Positions 23,591 to 33,720 of a stretch of 64,000 bases of DNA are shown in pieces. The DNA comes from Chiua virens (Eukaryota; Basidiomycota; Agaricomycetes; Boletales; Boletaceae): the NCBI GenBank assembly GCA_019787685.1, contig JAHNUO010000006.1, forward strand, positions 1,116,001-1,180,000, given 5' to 3'. Within the stretch, counting starts at the first letter, position 1. Every line of letters starts with the position of its first letter. The notes beneath the pieces were generated by a model. That model made no database searches. It saw only the letters and a program-made list of their open reading frames with translations, and was not told where the DNA came from. A program made the translations under genes and the position numbers.

Positions 23591-26081
23591 ATGGCTACCA
23601 ATTACTCCTCCATCTCTGGAGGCACACCGTACGGGTCTGGTGACCCTTACTACAATGCATCCACCGGTTACATCACTCCCCCCCGGCCACCCAAGAAAAC
23701 GGTCAGCAACTGGATCAAATTCGGTATACCCATCGCTGTCCTTGTTATCGCCGGTGCTATAATTGGTGGTGTTCTGGGCTCTCGTGCCTCCAAGAACTCC
23801 CAGTCTGCTGCCGCCAACAGCGCTGCTACCTCTGCCATCCAGGCCAAGAATGACATCGGCATATATCCAACTGGCACTGATAGCCTTTACATGCTTCCTC
23901 TCTATCCCACTACTGTTTGTGTTCTTTTTAATCGCTTTTACCATTTTCCGTTAACCATTATTGTAATAGACCAATACCGCGGCCTTCACCGTGCCTACAT
24001 TCATCTCTACTTCTAATGCTGACCTTGCCTGGCCGCAAGATCCCTTTCAACCTTCCAACCCTAGTCCGACTCAAGTGCGCTCCGATCGTCCCCGTCTCAT
24101 CGCGCCATCCTACAAGTGGCAGGCATTGCCTAATTTGATCAAAAATGACCCTTACCTTTCTTCCTGGAACCACTCCATCTTTGTAAATGCTTCGCAGTAT
24201 ATGAGTCTATCTCCCGTTGCATATGTCATGGATAGTGGCAATGGTATTTTGGACCCCGCTCGACAGGTCAAACAACGTGTCAAGGCCTTCTCTTATGTTT
24301 ATCGGATGACCAATGACACCAAGTGGCTTGACAGAGTTTGGATTGAGCTCCAGGTTTGCCTATCATCCAATATGTTCGAAATTTATCCTCTTACATGTAT
24401 TTCTAGAATGCCGCTGGCAACTTGACAGATACCTGGGGCCCTAGTAATAGTTCGAGATGGAACCCCGCCCATTTCCTCGACACTGCAGAATTGACGGCAG
24501 CATACGGCATCGCCTACGACTGGCTATACGATCAGTGGTCTGCGGACCAGCTGGAAAGCATCCGCTTTACTATGATCGAATACGGCCTCAGCAATGGTAT
24601 TACTGCGTATGACGATGCTAACGATCCGTTGTATTACGGATGGTGGCGAAACAACACAGAGGGCAACTGGAATTGTGTTTGTAACAACGGCCTCACCATG
24701 GGCTCACTGGCCATCCTCGGCGACGACACTACGGGCATCGCTCAAAAACTCCTTGGCATGATGGTTACAAACGCCCTTCAGAATTGCGCCCTCGCACCTT
24801 CCAGCGATGGCACTTGGTCAGAAACCAACGACTACTGGTACTTTGGTTCCACCGGACACGCTGAATTGTCAGCCTCGCTCCTATCTGCCACTGGTTCTAC
24901 GTACAACCTTCTCGACGTGAACCCCGGCATGAAACTTTCCGGCCTCTTCCATATGTATGGCACTGGCCCTGGTTCGTTGTTCAATTATGGCGACACCGGC
25001 CCAAACAAGTACACGGCGACCGCCAACCCCGTGCTCTTTTATGGCGAGCAATTCAATATGCCCCAATATCAGCTCTTTCAGCGTGACCAGGCAGATGCTG
25101 CAGATCCCTGGAGCATGTTTTGGTACGACCCGACCGTTTCTGGCGCGTTTTGGGATGGGCTCGCTCTCGACCACTATTTCAGCAATAGCACCGATCAGTG
25201 GGCTTCTATGCGATCCTCTTGGACGGATGAGAATGCGTTGTTTGTCGCAGTCAAGGCCGGAACGCTTCAAGGCCATCAGACACACAATGACCTAGACTGT
25301 GGCGATTTTGTGGTAGATGCTTTGGGAACCCGCTGGTTTGGGGAACTCGGCGATGGAAACTATGTTGCTGCGGGCTATTTCAGTAGTGATGCGCAAGATA
25401 GTGAGAGATGGCTTTATTATCGCAAGCGGACAGAAGGCCAAAACACGATTCTCGTTGACGCAGCCAACCAAAATGTGTTGGCTGCCCCAACTGCAAATTT
25501 CGATTCTTCTGGGACTTCTCAAGGCTCGAGTACCGTTTTCAATGCACCGAACGGTTCGACGGCGTACTTCACTGCTAACTTGGCTAGTGCCTATTTCAAT
25601 GTGTAAGTGCGTTGGCATCACCATCAAGCAGTGATTACAACATGTGTTTAGGACGTCGTTCAGTCGCGGAATTCGCATGATAAACGCCCGTACTCAAGTG
25701 CTCCTGCAAGACGAGATCAACGCATCGGCATCTATCATGTGGCGGGCGCACACCAATGCCACTGTTGCATTTAGTAACAACAACCAGACTGCAACATTGA
25801 CTGTCGACTCGAAGACGATGGTGGTTCAGCTACTGAATCCTCCGAATGGGGCCCAATTCAGTACTATGGATGCCGTGCGTTTGCCCACCGACCCACCCAC
25901 TCCGACTGGGTGGCCTGATCAGCCCAACCCGGGTGTGACGGTCCTCGTGATCGAACTGCCTGCTGGTCAATATACTCTGGAGGTTTTGATGGATCCTCAG
26001 TGGTCGGGCGTGTCAAGCTCTTCATACGTGCAGCCAAACAGTGTTCCCCTCAGTCAGTGGTCACTAACCAGCCACCCCTAA
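23591..26081 (+). CDS. Membrane-anchored heparinase II/III-like (alginate lyase-fold) protein
   Basis: Four exons encode about 770 residues. The N-terminus (from ATG 23591) is cytoplasmic and Gly/Tyr/Pro-rich with a KK patch. One transmembrane segment follows (IPIAVLVIAGAIIGGVLG), so it is a type II membrane protein with an extracellular catalytic part. The middle region resembles the alpha/alpha-toroid of chondroitin AC/alginate lyases, with RVKAFSYVYRMTNDTKWLD, AAYGIAYDWLYDQWS and GNWNCVCNNGLTMGSLAIL. The C-terminal beta-sheet part has the heparinase II/III signature: QTHNDLDCGDFVVDALGTRW then GELGDGNY. Many N-x-S/T sites suggest glycosylation. The substrate (an acidic cell-wall or environmental polysaccharide) is unknown, and catalytic competence was not proven. 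Confidence 0.75.
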
Positions 26082-26433
26082 TGTAGTTTCGGTTCTAGTT
26101 TTTACCCTGGATATTTGCACGTAGTTCTTGCAGACTTTGGTAGCAACCCAAAGGACTAGCCGTGTTGTAATTCGCAATCTTTGTCAATAAGCGAGATGTT
26201 TTGTTGTGTACGGATTAGGAAAGGGTTCCCTTAGCTAGGCAGCTGGTGGTTGACAAGGTACCTAGCCTGTCAAGCTTCAAGTGTTGCAAGACCCACTCGT
26301 CTGTCCTCTCATTAGTCGCTCCTTCACCCCGGCACGCTCTTTTCTTAGCATAACAAAGTTTTTTCCTACTTTCGCAGCCTTTGAATTTCAAGCCCATATC
26401 GCCTTCGCCTATATACAACACACCATTTTCAAG
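26082..26433. other. Intergenic region between two + genes
   Basis: This 352-bp gap contains the lyase-gene 3' region and the promoter/leader of the mucin-like gene. The last ~120 bp are C/T-rich, with a TATA-like CTATATACA at 26409-26417, probably too close to the ATG to be a standard TATA box. No gene is seen. Confidence 0.45.
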
Positions 26434-27487
26434 ATGGCAAAATTCACACTTACTCTCCTTCTTTACGCCTCCTTTCTGTTGGCCTTTGCTTCCTCTTCCA
26501 ATGCTGATGTCTCTGTCCACCACCGTCGCGACCATTCCGACCTTGGTCGTCTGATAAAGAAACGAGCATCCCCCAACAACATTCTGGGCAATCTGCAGCC
26601 CTCGCAAGCCGGGGAAGCATCCTTGATTTCATCTCCCCTTCAGCCCACTCCAGCCACTTCGGCTGCAGCTCAAACCACGCCTGCGAACTCAGTATCGGTC
26701 CAGACATCTCCTGCAGCTGCGTCTTCCTCAGCGGTACGTTCGACTTTTCATTTCGGTGACATGGATTACTGACGTTGCGATCTTGTAGAGCCCTTCTTCA
26801 AGCGGCGGTAATTTGTTGAGCAGCGTGTTGGGGGGTGGGCTTTTGCCTACGCAGTCGAGCAGTGCTTCGTCAACCGTCTCCACCGCGACCTCCTCCGCTT
26901 CGATCTCTTCGTCCAGTACTCCAGCGCAAGCGCAAGCAAGCAAAACGTCTGCGGAGACTCCAACTCAATCTGTCTTGTACCTGACCACTAACGGCGCGCC
27001 AACATCCACGCAAACTAGTTCAACTTCTTCCTCCTCAGGCATGTCGCATGCTGCTGTCACGGTTCTCATCATCATTGCCGCCTCTGTTGGCGCGGCAGGC
27101 ATTGCGTGGACAATCATTCGCAAGTGGAAGTTTAGACCCTCGTCTGATTTCGACAGTCGCATGCAGCCCATCGACTGGCACCCTGGTGCAAACGACGACT
27201 CTGGTCTCCCAGGTCGACGTCGCCCCGTTTCTCAAGCGTCTTCGTTCCACTCAGGTTCCGTCCATGGTCAGATTGACGGTGGATATGGTGCTACAACACT
27301 CAACCCTATTCCCGACCACGACTTCACTGCTGGCCCGGCGCATCTTGCTCCCGTCGGCGGCTACGCGGACCTTGCTCGCGGCCCAAGCACACAACCCATG
27401 GTGCAAGAGCCTCTCGGACGTTCACCCAGCATTAAAATGCCGGTTCAACACGATCAATATGGTGTTCCTCTTCACCATGGATATTAA
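26434..27487 (+). CDS. Mucin-like single-pass membrane protein (Wsc/Mid2-like architecture)
   Basis: Two exons (intron about 26734-26788) give roughly 330 residues. ATG 26434 starts a signal peptide (FTLTLLLYASFLLAFASSS). A dibasic site (IKKRAS) follows, then a long Ser/Thr/Ala-rich region likely to be O-mannosylated. A single transmembrane helix (AAVTVLIIIAASVGAAGIAW) is followed by IIRKWKFRP and a cytoplasmic tail of ~120 residues with Pro, Gly and potential phosphosites. This arrangement (signal, mucin stalk, one helix, cytoplasmic tail) is that of cell-wall stress sensors such as Mid2/Wsc. No WSC cysteine domain is present, so sensor function is only an architectural inference. I do not recognise a specific family. 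Confidence 0.72.
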
Positions 27488-27830
27488 GCTCGGACGGACG
27501 TCAGGTATGCAACCGCTAGTTCGCGGTTATTCTTTGTTATTAAGTGGACGGGTACCAGTTTTGATTTACACCGGATATACTTTTAATTTTGTGCTTGCTG
27601 GACGATGCAACTTCAAAGTCTTTTGCTTATATTTTCATCTCATACTATGTCAACGCATCGTTCAATTTCTGCGCGGATACCCATAGTAACTTGTTTCTTG
27701 CCTTGTTCTCATACGATTCCCCACCAAGATACCTTTTTGATCGGCGCTCATATATTCATACCTTAGTACAGTCAAGATACTCGCACAGCGTTCGTGGTGT
27801 CAATAGCACTGCGATGTCAATGTGCATCTA
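27488..27830. other. Convergent intergenic region
   Basis: This 343-bp space lies between the 3' ends of the mucin-like and Ima1-like genes. It is richer in A/T than the flanking exons and carries no convincing open frame. Confidence 0.5.
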
Positions 27831-29640
27831 TCATTGTATCCATCCCTTGGTCGACCAGTGGTAGACAACGGTACTTAAAGGTATGAGAAATACAGTAACG
27901 GCGGTTATCCACCATCCAACGTTTCTCGTGTTCCAAAAGTCTCTCTGTACAGGACCATTTGGTTTGATGTCTCCATCGTCGAGGTTTGTGTTTGCAAATA
28001 GGTTCTCGAGGCCAGTGGGGCCTTCGGGAGGGAAAAAGCGTTGAGGCCGCAACCAAGCACCATCGTCATCTCCTGTTTTCTTGGTCTTGACAGGAGACGG
28101 GTTGGTTGGAGTCCAGTCCATGGCATCTTCGTCTGGACCTTCATCCACTTTGATTGGTGACGGAGGGGTGGAAGGGACCAAGGAGGGATGACCAAACATT
28201 GGGTTGGTAGCGGGGATAAGGGGTTTAGAGGAAAGAGTGAGTGAAGCGAAAAGGTCCGGTTCATTGTCGGCCCTCGCGGTGGGCATGGGAGATGCACGCG
28301 CGCTATGTGCTGATAATTCCGGCGTATCACGCAGAGAAGAGGACCGTGTAGATGTTTCGACGAGGCGAATTATCGGGGGCCGTTGTAGATGCAGGATAGT
28401 GAAAGACGAAGAGAACACCTATCTTGATTCAGGTTCATACCTCGACGCGGTTGAAAGGGTGACATACCAATAATTCAAGAGTGAATGATATTGAACAATA
28501 TATGATAATACGATGTGACCATGGATAAGCAGCGATGCGAAGATAGTCCAAGGACGACGATTGCCGGGGCAGCACGAGGAGAATGGACGTGGCAAGTCTG
28601 GAGAACCAGGAAAGCATCTGGAGGATCTTGTGCAACTTTAGTTGTCTGTCTACATGCACTATATAAGATGAAACCTACGATATAGCCAGTCTTCCCTTTG
28701 ATACGGACGTCCCGGCCCTGTACTTTCGCTTTCTTAAAGCGATAATAGGTCGGGTCCCAGGCTGTATAAAATAGAGAAAAAAGACCGAGAAGAGGAAGTA
28801 CAGGAATAACTCTGGCCAGGTAAGAAGGAAACTCGTAACCGCGAATGGCTATCAGGGGAGATAACTAGATCAACAAGGCTCGATGCACATGGGATTCGTA
28901 CACACCTGCCGCATAAGCAATCATAACGCACAAGAGGGTGGACCACCACAAAGCACCTCTGGCTCGCCAGATAGTAAGCTGGAATCCTAGCCTCTCGCGA
29001 TCCTTTCCAGAGCTAGATGCTAACCGTTGCCTTCCTTTGCCTCTGCTATCTTTGAGCCAGCCTCCGAGAGCCTTTGTCCGTGCCATGTGATTCTTCTGCT
29101 CTATTTCATCTTCGACGGCAGGAAGGCAATTCGCACAAACAGGGGGGTATCGCACGTGTAACGAATCGCGATATGCAGGGAGTTGCTCTAAGCGCTGAGC
29201 GTAATCAGGATGCTGTTCCATGTGAGGTTGATGCAAAGTACGTGTGAATGTTACAAAAGGAACTCGCCTGTGGGAGTGGCAGATAATTTGAAAGGAGGTT
29301 GACGAGAAGCATTTGGTTGGTCTGACAAGTGTGGCAGAAAGGACCTTTGCCGTATGTGGATGGAAGACGGTCCTTGTTGGGGGATGCTGTGGGGGGCGTG
29401 AGTGGGACTGGAGTGAAAGACCGCAAGGGGAGACAGACCACGCTTTGCAAAGGAACTTGCGTTCATTTTCTCGTCATGCATTGCAGGTTCATCGGACATG
29501 ATTTCACCATTAGCGTCATATCTGTTCCAGCAGCCACAATGGGGGCAGCGAAAAGAGCGCGGGTCGAGAGGAGAACTCGGTGTAGAGAGGCAGAAGAAGC
29601 AAGCGAAAGTACTCGACCGGCGAAGAAAGCGGTGGGCCAT
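27831..29640 (-). CDS. Ima1/Samp1-type inner nuclear membrane protein
   Basis: The ATG at 29640 starts MAHRFLRRSS and leads straight into the Ima1 N-terminal zinc-binding domain. Paired cysteines occur in FACFFCLS and RCPHCGCWNRYDANGEIM, followed after an intron by YGKGPFCHTCQTNQMLLVNL. The domain ends with QLPAYRDSLHVRYPPVCANC and a basic helix around ARTKALGGWLKD. Several hydrophobic segments follow (ALWWSTLLCVMIAYAAGVY and later ones). The Ser/Pro-rich C-terminal portion contains acidic stretches and a final helix (WWITAVTVFLIPLSTVVYHW). Ima1/Samp1 proteins sit in the inner nuclear membrane and help link chromatin or the cytoskeleton to the envelope. The gene starts only 65 bp from the SNAPc gene on the other strand. 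Confidence 0.85.
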
Positions 29641-29705
29641 TGGCAAGTTGAACAGAGCAGTGTACTTACACTTGTTTGTAAATTTATCGAAAAGGAAATT
29701 TCAAC
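29641..29705. promoter_or_regulatory. Very short divergent promoter, Ima1-like / SNAPC1-like
   Basis: Only 65 bp separate the two start codons. Both 5' UTRs and the promoter elements must lie here or inside the neighbouring coding region. The stretch is A/T-rich near the SNAPC1 side. Confidence 0.55.
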
Positions 29706-30579
29706 ATGTCCGTTGCGCCATCACCGTCGAGTAGTCGCGGTCAAGTCATTCTACAACCCGCCTACTTCACTTCCTTGTCTTTTGTCCGTCCAGCCCGCGC
29801 AGATGTCGACTCACTCATCCACGAGTACTCACGACAGTACACCCACTCTGACCAATTGAGGAGTCGTCCGTTTTCTCTTTTCAAGGAAATATGGCACTCG
29901 CAGGGCTGGACATGGATCCAGTTCAAAGTGTTTGATGCGCGATCCCGAGCAACTTTTCTCCGAGTTATGATGCGACTTTTCATAGGTGAGTATGTCCACA
30001 GATTTCTGCCTCTCATACTAGATATATTCTAGAACGTATCAGCACTGAGGACAGCCCCCTGAACCGCGTCACAGCCTTGTTCGGACTGTACACGATATAC
30101 CATACCCAGCCAACTATCTCTGCACCGTCATTGTATTTTGCTGCGCAAGTACAGGTGACCTGCGGTACGCATATAGGCTCAGTTCTTTTTGGCGCCCCTG
30201 ATGTGTGATGGAAGATCAATATGCAGAGATATTAACGCTCTCGGATGCTCTAGACCAAAAATTCCTGCTTCCTATTCGGCCGCATGTTATCTATGTACAA
30301 TCAAGGCTACTTCAGGCGCAGGTTTTCCAGGTTTTGCCACACGCAGAGACGCATCCACTGAGTCCCCGAGCGCTCCCGCGTGAAGATGTAGTGGAGACGA
30401 GTGCGGAAGGACCCAGGAAAAGGGGGCGTCCTTCCAAGCGTGAAAAGATAAGAAATGCAAGGGAAGCGCTCGTGGCGCTGGACAGATTGTACGATGGGGA
30501 TATGGTGGAGTCTGCTGCTGCGAGTGAGACACGGGAACGATATGCGTTGGCGAGCGCGGGTCTCTTGGGGGAGCTGTGA
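29706..30579 (+). CDS. snRNA-activating protein complex subunit 1 (SNAP43-like)
   Basis: Three exons: the first ends before GTGAGT near 29985, the second before GTACGC near 30164, and the third begins with DQYAEI. The protein is ~250 residues. It matches the SNAPc_SNAP43 family, with FSLFKEIWHSQGWTWIQF, then SPLNRVTALFGLYTIYHTQP (the most conserved block), and DQYAEILTLSDALDQKFLL. A C-terminal AT-hook-like basic run (RKRGRPSKREK) follows. SNAPc recognises the proximal sequence element of snRNA promoters and recruits TBP for Pol II and Pol III transcription in the nucleus. Budding yeasts lack an obvious orthologue, so the basidiomycete gene is informative. The ATG is the first in frame. Confidence 0.83.
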
Positions 30580-30749
30580 CAGAAGCGAATGGAGACCATC
30601 AAAAAATAGTTTCAAAAATAAATAATCTATTTTTATCAATTGTTATTATAATATTTCCGTCGTTGTCGTTGTCGTCGACATTCGCTTTGGACTGTACAGT
30701 AAAACCCTCCCTTCGTTGTGCCCATCATCGCTCTTTTATATCCACTTTC

Positions 30750-33423
30750 ATGGCATTTCGAGCTCCCGATACCCAGGGTCGCTTCTACGCCCAACCTATC
30801 TCGAACGCTCCGTCAACAGCAAGTCTCCTTCCTCCCTCCGTGAGGGGTACTCGCGGCGTGCAGGCCGCGTTCGCAAGAGCACCTCCTTCAATTCATACAG
30901 TTTCCAGTTCCAATTCCCTCGTCCGTCACATTTCCTCGCCTTTGCTTCCCTTGACTCGATCCGTCTGTCTAGAACGACTCTCCCTACTCCGGCGCAACCG
31001 CAGGCCGGTCAGCATCTGGACACCAGGTACAATCCATCTCCGACAAGGCACGTCCTTCCTTTGTGTTCCTTCTCATCCCCCAACCTCTTTCCCCAGTTCT
31101 CTCTCTCACCTGACCCCCAATCATGGGGAGCCGATCTCTCCCCAAATCATCCCGAGCCCGATGATTTCTTGCACAATCCTGACCCACGACGAGACAGGAA
31201 GAGGGACCGTGGTGGTAGCGTGCTCACTTATAGAGGCCTCACTAACCTCGGCTGTCTCGTTTTTCTCGCAGTTGGTTTTGTCGCCCTCTTGTATGTCCCT
31301 TTGTTCCTGTTTCATCTCTGCTTGACGTGCTCTCCAGCGCCGGATACCCCATAATATCATATCTAAGCAAACATTCCCTCTCTTATGCGGGTGGTTTCAA
31401 TCTAGGCGGTATCAATGCTAGCGGCCAGGCAAGGAACAATAACACCTTACCATGTACATAACATCATTCATATCTTTTCGTTCAGATTCCTTCCATGCCC
31501 AATGACTTTGGCTTAATCGACGTTGACACTCCATCATCAGCATATACTGTCAAGTCTTTTGCCGATGGTTCTGAATGGCAGCTGGTTTTCAGCGACGAGT
31601 TCAATACCGATAATCGCACCTTTTGGCCTGGCGACGACCCGTATTGGGAGGCTGTCAATCTCCACTACTGGCAGGTGGGTGTTCCGCAGCTTCTTTGACA
31701 CCAAGGTTGCCCTTGATATATAATATAGACCAACGACCTGGAGTGGTACTGGCCCGATCAAATTGTAACCAGGGGTGGTGCACTTGAAATCACGCTGGCA
31801 GAGCAGCCCATGAATAACCTCAACTATAGAAGTGGATTACTGTCCACTTGGAACAAGTTTTGTTTCACTGGTGGCATGGTGCTAGTATCCGTCACTTTAC
31901 CAGGGGCCAATAATGTAGTCGGTGCGCATAGCGATTACTTACCATGTATCATTGGTGCTGACTTCACTGCATCCTCACAGGACTCTGGCCTGCAGGTTTG
32001 TCTTGCACACTCCGTTGAGCATTAACGCACTGACTTCTTTTCAGTATGGACAATGGGCAACCTAGGTGAGTATTCGCACGAGATCCATTATTCATCCACT
32101 GTAACACCCTTGCTAGGTCGCGTCGGCTATGGCGCTTCTTTGGACGGCATGGTGGGAATTATTTCTCTACCTTGACCAGGACGTATCCTTATCTCCTCCA
32201 GTGGCCCTACTCTTATGATAGTTGTGACGTCGGTACCGTAGCCAACCAAACGCACGGCGGCGGACCCGAGGCAGCTCTAAGCAATGGTGACCCAACCCAC
32301 GGAGGCGTCTTGTCTTATCTTCCCGGTCAACGTTTATCAAGATGTACTTGTAAGGGCCAATCACATCCGGGACCCGTCCACTCAGACGGAACGTATGTCG
32401 GCCGTTCGGCACCAGAAATTGATATCTTCGAATCACAAGTATGACAGGTTGTTTACAAACACCGCATTTTCACTCATGATCCTAGGTCACAGGGACCCCG
32501 CTGCAGGGCCAAGTCTCACAGTCAGCACAATGGGCTGTGAGTAGTCAGTGTGATGAATTACACTCTTCTAAATAGTCTTCACCAAGCCCATGAACGCTGC
32601 CTATGAGTGGAAGAATACTACAGGCAATTTTGATATTCCAAATACCTCCATCACTCAACTCAACCCCTACATGGGTGGCGTTTATCAGCAGGCTACCTCA
32701 GGAGTGACGACAACAAGTAAGCGTCACCTTACGACACTCGCAACATGCTGAAATTCTTGCAGATCAGGCATGCTACGAGAAGGCCTCGGGATGCTTTGCG
32801 ACATATGGATATGAGTATCAGCCAGGTATTTGCGATTCTTTCAGCATCATTCCTCGTTAATATTGAATGATGTTACAGGTTATGCAAGTAATGGTGGTGT
32901 AGGTGCATCATAAATCGTTCGACTTTCTCATCTCACAGGAATGTTTCAGTACACAAGCTGGATTACAAATGATGAGGTTGCTTGGACATTGGATGCGAGC
33001 GGCATGGCCGCTGATCCGTTGACCGAGATCTCAGACCGACCGATTTCACAGGAGCCTATGGTATGATATCACGCATATCGGCGAGCGTTATGTTAGCTGA
33101 ACGGTATTTTGCAGTATCTGATTGCCAATCTGGGGATATCACCGAACTTTGAAACCCCTGATTTCACAGAGCTCACGTTTCCAACAACAATGAAGATTGA
33201 CTGGATACGCGTTTACCAACCAAAGGACAAGATCAACGTCGGCTGTGATCCAAAAGACTACCCTACCGCTGCTTATATTAACCAGTAAGGATGCGTTGAT
33301 AGTCTTTGTTACGCGTTCTCATCCATGTGAAGGTACATCGAGGCGTACAGCAACCCGAACCTAACGACATGGACGAACTACGGACAAACATTCCCAACAA
33401 ACAGCTTCCTGGGTCAGTGTTGA
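30750..33423 (+). CDS. GH16 Skn1/Kre6-type beta-1,6-glucan synthesis protein
   Basis: A type II membrane glycoside hydrolase-like protein. ATG 30750 starts MAFRAPDTQGRFYAQPISN. The cytoplasmic N-terminus is Ser/Pro-rich and includes the recognisable PNHPEPDDFLHNPDPRRDRK block. The membrane segment (NLGCLVFLAVGFVALL) comes next. The lumenal GH16/SKN1 domain is spread over about ten short exons: SEWQLVFSDEFNTDNRTF, the GH16 catalytic EIDIFE in APEIDIFESQ, then YGYEYQPG, ISDRPISQEPMYLIANLG and a C-terminal TMKIDWIRVYQ. It ends ...NSFLGQC at 33423. Skn1/Kre6 proteins act in the secretory pathway in beta-1,6-glucan wall assembly. The joins in the first 500 bp are not resolved with certainty. Confidence 0.87.
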
Positions 33424-33720
33424 ATGGAACTGTAAAATATTGTCCAATTTGTTCGTCGGACATATTGTTGGACCATACACTCGTGTTGCAAGATTTCTTG
33501 GACGGGAAGTTCGTCATGTTTTCAGTTCTATTATTGTATACGCTTTCTTCGAATTTCGATTCGTGGTAACTGGCAACAACATTGTTTGCTGGGCATTTAT
33601 GACCAATTCTCGTCGTACTCGACGATATACTTGGCTACATTAGCAATGAACGTACAACATTCCGATAGATATTGCTATTCCTACCAAGAGGACTTGGGAA
33701 GAAATATTAAATGATTTTAA
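33424..33720. other. Convergent intergenic region
   Basis: This 297-bp stretch lies between the GH16 and UBE2O-like gene ends. It is A/T-rich with only short unsupported open frames. Confidence 0.45.

Noticed and set aside
30576..31325. Long continuous frame from 30576 as an extra gene
   Set aside because: It starts in SNAPC1 3' sequence and continues through an intron of the GH16 gene. The GH16 start at 30750 is the supported one.
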